In this document: positions 59,544 through 64,000 of the stretch, one piece after another
Numbering within the stretch: position 1 is the first letter of the stretch
Layout: each line of letters opens with the position of its first letter
Assembly: GCA_964386865.1 (NCBI GenBank)
Contig: CAYLUN010000025.1
Span: 1-64,000 of the forward strand
Length of the DNA stretch: 64,000 nt
Direction: 5' to 3'
From: CAYLUN01 sp964386865
GTDB taxonomy: Bacteria > Verrucomicrobiota > Kiritimatiellia > RFP12 > UBA1067
Made by a program: the position numbers and the translations under genes
Notes under the pieces: generated by a model
Told to the model about the DNA's origin: nothing
The model's database searches: none
Seen by the model: the letters and a program-made list of their open reading frames with translations, nothing else

Positions 59544-61640
59544 ATGAACACCGACAACGCAGACCCGGACTCGGATGACGACGAAAAGACGGACGGATGG
59601 GAGGCCGCCAACGACTCGGATCCGAATAATGCCTCGGATTCCGATGCGCGTGAGACCGTAACGGTGCCCTTCACCTTCGGCGACCCCAGCACCAGCCACT
59701 CCGAAAAATACCGCCTCGTGGTATCGCCGCAGTCCGGCGACCCCCGCCGCGCTCAGATCCGGATCAACCGTCAGTACGGTCAGACGGAGATGTTCCCGCT
59801 CGTCCTGATCTGCGGCGCGCGCTACACGGTCCAGCTCGACCATTCCGGGGCCGAGCCGTCGTTCATGGAGCAATACGGGTTTTCGAACTACGACTGGGAA
59901 CTGTCCGTAGACATCTCGCAGGGCGGCATGTTGTTGGACGATCCGGACGATATCGTCAACACGGTGATAGACTGGCCGAACGACACTTTTCAGGCCGCGG
60001 GCAAGTATGCCACACTGACCGTGCTCAAGGCCGACGACGCGGTGAACGTGATTTTCACAACATTGGGCGATCTGAACGTCAACCACTATCAGACGGCGGA
60101 CATCAATTATTTCTTCAATTCAGTGCTGTTAAATGGGAATCTGTTCTCTGCGCCCGTCACACCGGTCACGTCGCAAGGTGCCGGGGTGGATCAGGCGTTT
60201 GTCGGGTGGCTCCGCAATCCGGCCGCCGGGAACGGCAAAGGCATCATCCTTGTCGAGGGATGCGCCAACAGCGTCGCGCCGCTGGTGCTGGAGGTCGTAA
60301 AGAACGGCGCGGTCATCGCCTCTGTCGAGCTGCCTTTGATCGTCAAACCGGTCGAAGAGATGATTCAGCGGGTCAACCTGCGCGGCGGCGGCGCGGCGGT
60401 CGTCACGCCGGGTGGCGCGCTCCCGCCGGACAACGGAAAGAATGTCGTTTTCCTGCACGGGTTCAACGTGTCCGACGAGGCAGCGAGGGGGTGGCAGTCC
60501 GAAATGTTCAAACGTCTCTGGCAGTCCGGCGCCAACGCCCGCTACCACGGCGTGACGTGGAAGGGCGACGACGACCTGCTGGACCAGACCATCATTGCGC
60601 TGTTCGGGCAGCCCGGCTTCCATTATCACGAGAATGTCTTCAACGCTTTCGTGACCGCGCCTTATCTCAGGGATTATGTCAACAGCCTTTCCGGCCAAAA
60701 GACCGTTATGGCGCACAGCCTCGGGAACATGGTGGTGGCTTCCGCCGTCGCCGACCACAACATGAGTGTGGGCAAATACTTCATGCTGAACGCGGCCGTC
60801 GCCTCGGAGGCCTTCGATTCGTCGCTGTGGAGCGCCTCGCCGGATGCGGACAACAGACTTGTCCACGACGCATGGCGGAGTTATGCCAACGCCTGCTGGA
60901 GCGCGAGGTGGCACGAGTACTTTTCAGATGATTCTGCTGATGATCGGCGGCTCCTCACATGGGAAGACCGTTTCTCCGCCGTCTTGACGGGTACGTCCGT
61001 CTACAACCTATATTCCGCTGGGGATTCCGCCAACGATGATGACGGTGACGAGGTTTTCGAACTGCGCGATGGCACGCCCACGTCTATAGCGGGTTTCACG
61101 TCGTCAACCGGGCGCTACTCGTGGCAGAAGCAGGAGACGCACAAGGGGCGCGGAACGCTCGACCCGGCGGGCACCTCGTGGGCGGGCTGGGAGTTTGGGA
61201 ACCCGACATATCAGGCCGAGATTCCTGACCTCGAACATGGCGGGACGATGCAGATAACCGTCCCGTACTATCCGGACGCTGCGGCGGTGAATGCTACGAA
61301 CGCACTAAATCCGTCCGCCTTCATCGATATCCCCGTTTTCCGGCAGAATCCGCTCGGCATGTTCACCAACAACATCCCTGCCTTCCTGCGCAACGAACTG
61401 CTGGCCGAAGGCATCCCCGCGCTGTCGGCAGCGGCGGGGAAGACGTTTCTCGGTTCTCTGCCAAATGCCCAACAGCGTAATTTCAACATGAACACCATCT
61501 TTAGACCCGATAACGGGGCATGGGGGAGAAATCACGAGGACTACGGAGCAAGATGGTTGCACAGCGACGCAAAGGATATGGCGTATTTTTATACGCATAA
61601 GTTGTTCGATAAATTGGTCGAAGAAGGAGAACTGGAATGA
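59544..61640 (+). CDS. Orphan hydrolase-tip protein (paralogue of giant protein C-terminus)
   Basis: 698 residues without signal peptide or Shine-Dalgarno, starting three bases after the previous stop. It opens inside a TSP3-like stretch (MNTDNADPDSDDDEKTDGWEAANDSDP), then follows the C-terminal region of the giant protein: LVEGCANSVAPLVLEVVKNG versus VEGKSTSTLPLVLEVWKEG, FLHGFNVSDEAARGWQSEMFKRLWQSGA versus VHGYSVHEDAARAWNAEMFKRLYQSGS, nucleophile Ser392 in AHSLGNMVVASAV, and a shared end (WLHSDAKDMAYFY...KLFDKLV). The first Gly of GxSxG is Ala. It looks like a shaft-less, probably silent effector cassette. The stop overlaps its own partner gene as ATGA. Confidence 0.82.
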   Translation: MNTDNADPDSDDDEKTDGWEAANDSDPNNASDSDARETVTVPFTFGDPSTSHSEKYRLVVSPQSGDPRRAQIRINRQYGQTEMFPLVLICGARYTVQLDHSGAEPSFMEQYGFSNYDWELSVDISQGGMLLDDPDDIVNTVIDWPNDTFQAAGKYATLTVLKADDAVNVIFTTLGDLNVNHYQTADINYFFNSVLLNGNLFSAPVTPVTSQGAGVDQAFVGWLRNPAAGNGKGIILVEGCANSVAPLVLEVVKNGAVIASVELPLIVKPVEEMIQRVNLRGGGAAVVTPGGALPPDNGKNVVFLHGFNVSDEAARGWQSEMFKRLWQSGANARYHGVTWKGDDDLLDQTIIALFGQPGFHYHENVFNAFVTAPYLRDYVNSLSGQKTVMAHSLGNMVVASAVADHNMSVGKYFMLNAAVASEAFDSSLWSASPDADNRLVHDAWRSYANACWSARWHEYFSDDSADDRRLLTWEDRFSAVLTGTSVYNLYSAGDSANDDDGDEVFELRDGTPTSIAGFTSSTGRYSWQKQETHKGRGTLDPAGTSWAGWEFGNPTYQAEIPDLEHGGTMQITVPYYPDAAAVNATNALNPSAFIDIPVFRQNPLGMFTNNIPAFLRNELLAEGIPALSAAAGKTFLGSLPNAQQRNFNMNTIFRPDNGAWGRNHEDYGARWLHSDAKDMAYFYTHKLFDKLVEEGELE

Positions 61641-62746
61641 CACACGGATTGGTTACGAGCATATTCATCGGCAACTTTTTGTTGGGGTATGCGGTTCAAG
61701 CCGCTTCCGATAAAATAGAAAATCGCGTCTATAAACCCATTGCGGCCCAGGACGCCACTCTTGAAATTGACCATGCCTTGCCAAGGGTCGATTTCACAAA
61801 GGAAGAAAAGTACTCCGCCGAAGTGATGGAAGCGCAACGGGACGGCGCCATTGGCGCGATTACACTGAAGATTGTCGATCAGGCCGGTAATGTTGTGTCG
61901 AACGCCGCTGTCACAGGCGGGTTCTATAACCATGGCAAAAAAGGGTACGGCTTTGACAAGACAGCCGGCCCTGATGGTCGGGTGGAGTTGAAGAACCGAT
62001 GCGTTGGGGATTTGCGTTTTTCGATAGAGAAAGATGGTTACTACAAAACGTCGTTAGTATATTGGTTTTTCAAAGCTCGTTACAATTGCGTTAAGGACAA
62101 ACGTTGGGCACCTTGGAACCCGACGATTGAAGTGGTTCTCAAGCGGAAGATCAATCCGGTGGCGATGTATGTTGCCACTTATGGAATCGAGTCGCATAGC
62201 ATTCCGTTTGTTGGCAAAGAGGTTGGGTTTGATTTATGGGAAAATGACTGGGTTCAACCCGATGGACGGGGAAAACACGCCGATTTCTTCGTGGTGTTTG
62301 AATGGGACGGTTCCAAATACGCAAACTATAAAGGTTCGGCTTTGACATTGCTGTTTAAAGAACCGTACTCGGGGACATATAGAACTAAAACTGACAGCTT
62401 CAGTACTTTAAAATCGCCCTATCAGGCAGACACGAACGCGGTGTTCGATGAATCAATTAAATTCAGTTACATTCGAGGAAACAATGCTTCTGAGACTTTC
62501 GACAAACAGCTAAAGGGGGGCGAATGTCTGATTCTTCGAATAAGAACCCGAGTTGACAACGATGATCGTCTCATTTCCGCTCATTACGCGAAAATTTATG
62601 GCCCCATGAACTTCGGCTACGCGCTAGAATTTCCTGGATCGGTCGGCATTCGGTATTACTTGAACCCCATTGAAAATGACCCCAACTTGGAGGCTGATAC
62701 TACTGTGAACCTCCTGAATCCACGAAAACTGTTCGCAGAACCATAA
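61637..62746 (+). CDS. Exported partner protein 2 (paralogue of the 58530 gene)
   Basis: 369 residues with a signal peptide (MTHGLVTSIFIGNFLLGYAVQA). Shares the partner layout: LKIVDQAGNVVSNAAVTGGFYNHGKK, a Lys-Asp-Gly-Tyr-Tyr segment, KRWAPWNPTIEVVLKRKINPV, VGKEVGFDLWENDWVQPDGRGKHADFF, IYGPMNFGYALEFPGSVGIRYYLNPIENDPNLE. The identity with partner 1 is clear in blocks but low between them, so the pair is much more diverged than simple duplicates. Noticeably AT-richer than all neighbours, suggesting acquisition. Overlaps the orphan tip gene by ATGA. Confidence 0.8.
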   Translation: MTHGLVTSIFIGNFLLGYAVQAASDKIENRVYKPIAAQDATLEIDHALPRVDFTKEEKYSAEVMEAQRDGAIGAITLKIVDQAGNVVSNAAVTGGFYNHGKKGYGFDKTAGPDGRVELKNRCVGDLRFSIEKDGYYKTSLVYWFFKARYNCVKDKRWAPWNPTIEVVLKRKINPVAMYVATYGIESHSIPFVGKEVGFDLWENDWVQPDGRGKHADFFVVFEWDGSKYANYKGSALTLLFKEPYSGTYRTKTDSFSTLKSPYQADTNAVFDESIKFSYIRGNNASETFDKQLKGGECLILRIRTRVDNDDRLISAHYAKIYGPMNFGYALEFPGSVGIRYYLNPIENDPNLEADTTVNLLNPRKLFAEP

Positions 62747-63140
62747 AGGCGGTAGATGACGGGTGTTTTGCCCTGTATGACGTGGCTTGGAGCCGGTAAA
62801 GGGAGCCGGTAAAGGGGACGTATCGCGACAAACGGACAAATAGGTTTGGTCGGTTAACAGCGGAATAGGGGGCGCGACAACAAAGGCAGGAGGGGTCGAG
62901 ATAAAAGCGGGCAAGACTTTCAATTTCGTGGCGCGTCTGCAGTCGGACCGGTCCTGCTTCGCGCTAGTCGGGGACATCTACGATAATATTTACAGGCGGC
63001 ATGACGTGGCCTCGGACGCCGCGTCGCGGATCGAGGCGGGCTGCTGCACGAACCTCCTCGCGGTTGTCGACAGCGGCGCGAACGCGTGCCACATTTACAT
63101 GCGGTTAAGGGGTTGTAAATTGACATTCGACACAAGTGGC
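62747..63140. other. Region downstream of the cassette with gene debris
   Basis: 394 bases. A 13-base direct repeat (GAGCCGGTAAAGG, twice in tandem around 62790-62815) precedes the displaced repeat fragment (62889-63097); the RAYT remnant starts at 63141. No intact gene. Confidence 0.6.
62889..63097 (+). pseudogene. Displaced fragment of giant-gene repeat 4
   Basis: 209 bases align without gaps to 54898-55106 at roughly 90 percent identity by eye, including GGGCTGCTGCACGAACCTCC and the start (GGAGGGGTCGAGAT). The encoded QSDRSCFAL, ASRIEAGCCTNLLAV and DSGANACHI blocks are unchanged. It has lost both flanks, starting and ending abruptly. It is a remnant of a second copy of the giant gene, or of recombination between the cassette and the shaft. 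Confidence 0.85.
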
Positions 63141-64000
63141 ATGGCAAGACAACTGAGGCATCATTTTGCTGGCGGGTGGTACCACATCACGGCGCGAGGC
63201 ATGGGGCGGCGTGAGATATTCGAGACCGACCGCGACAGGGAGCATTTTATTGAACTGCTGTCCATGATGGTCGAGCGCTACTGCGTCGTGCTGCACGCCT
63301 ACGTGCTGATGGACAACCACTACCACCTGCTGATCGAGACGCCGGAAGGCAATGCCAGCCGGGCGCTGCAATGGCTGAACCTCAGCCACGCCGCCTGGTT
63401 CAAGGCCAAGCATAGTCGCTCGGGGCCGTTGTTCCAGGCGCGGTTCAAGAGCATCCCCGTGGACGGCGAGGGCTCGTGGGCGCTCACCTGCAGCGCCTAC
63501 ATCCACCTGAACCCCGTGCGCATCCGCAGCCTCGGACAGGGCAAGGAGTATCGGGCCCGCGAGAAGGCGGATTCCTCCAGGAGTGCCCAACGCGCGAACA
63601 GGTGAAGGCTCGGCTCGCCGTGCTCCGCAAATACCCGTGGAACTCTTATCACGCTTATGCGGGGTACGCGCCAAGGCCGGACTGGCTGACCTGCGACCGG
63701 CTCTGGTGGCACGCCGGGCAGGAGAAGGGTGCCGACCCAAAGGCAGGCTACCGCCGCCACATCGAGGAGTACCTGCGTCAGGGCGCGGGGGAAGGTGTCT
63801 TGTGGCGGCTGACCGCGGCGCTGGCCATCGGAGGGTCCGCCTTCGTCGAACGTCTGCGCAGGAAGATACTGAAGCGCGCGCGAGGGGGAGACGAACGCGC
63901 GCTCCTGGCGCAGGCTGCTGCCGTTCGCCGAGGTGGTCAGGGCGGTCGAATCGAGCGCTGGGACGACTTCATTGGACGACGCGGTGATTACGGGCGCGAC
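63141..64000 (+). pseudogene. RAYT (REP-associated tyrosine transposase), frameshifted
   Basis: ATG 63141 (MARQLRHHFAGGWYHITARG) reads for 154 codons to TGA 63603-63605. Y1/HUH-type motifs: MDNHYHLLIETP and the Tyr of SAYIHLNPVRI. After about 63560 the family sequence continues in another frame: TREQVKARLAVLRKYPWNSYHAYAGY from about 63590, with no stop to the window end. Near 63905-63960 it jumps again (LLPFAEVVRAVES in one frame, ERWDDFIGRRGDYGRD in another). At least three frame changes make this a decayed or mis-sequenced gene. RAYTs mobilise REP palindromes such as that at 35549. Confidence 0.85.

Noticed and set aside
62928..63605. One protein reading from the repeat fragment into the RAYT
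   Set aside because: Accidental frame continuity; the RAYT family starts at about 63141 and the front part is gene debris.
1..64000. CRISPR array, prophage or rRNA operon
   Set aside because: No regularly spaced repeats, phage structural genes or rRNA-like sequence seen.

Overview
The window is 64 kb of GC-rich bacterial chromosome without rRNA, recognisable tRNA, CRISPR array or prophage. Gene content (cell-envelope and isoprenoid housekeeping genes, a sulfatase/GH2 operon, flavodiiron protein, a multi-kilobase RCC1/thrombospondin-type-3 surface protein, a RAYT transposase and many small palindromic repeats) suggests an anaerobic or microaerobic member of the PVC superphylum, possibly Kiritimatiellota. 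That placement is inference from gene content; no marker gene was compared.

Layout. 1-4.6 kb (minus): 3'-truncated uvrA, a DsbD-type reductant conveyor and a flavodiiron O2/NO reductase. 4.7-5.5 kb: a lone membrane protein. 5.5-10.0 kb (minus): a tightly packed sulfur operon of a persulfide-dioxygenase-like protein fused to three rhodanese domains, a YeeE/YedE half-transporter, and a second YeeE/YedE unit fused to three more rhodanese domains. 10.3-17.8 kb: a stress-type island (stand-alone receiver, CsbD protein, HAD/APH pair, cytochrome, alpha/beta hydrolase, small lipoprotein, LA_2272-like repeat protein, Thivi_2564-like membrane peptide, kinase-less HAMP sensor). Two of its genes carry nearly the same upstream 31-32 bp motif. 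18-20.5 kb: a HerA/VirB4-like ATPase with an in-frame palindromic insertion.

20.5-47 kb is mostly housekeeping: holA, yggS, aldo/keto reductase, a TPR-like lipoprotein, the operon purA-uppS-cdsA-dxr-rseP-ispG, an LRR lipoprotein, mtnN plus a NagD-like HAD, a sulfated-glycan operon (sulfatase, Gfo/Idh/MocA, GH2, PHP), infC with an apparent ATC start codon, and thrS without a TGS domain. Eight gene pairs in the window overlap as ATGA.

47.8-64 kb is the most unusual region. A 3580-residue exported protein (RCC1 propeller, beta-helix, four 1.3-kb RCC1/TSP3 repeats) ends in an alpha/beta-hydrolase domain. Its gene overlaps by ATGA a gene for a signal-peptide-bearing partner. Immediately downstream lies a second, signal-less copy of the hydrolase tip, again overlapping a diverged copy of the partner. 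After that comes a 209-bp displaced fragment of the giant gene's fourth repeat and a frameshifted RAYT transposase. This is the arrangement expected of a polymorphic-toxin locus with an orphan effector/immunity cassette, here apparently with a lipase-like effector and periplasmic partners.
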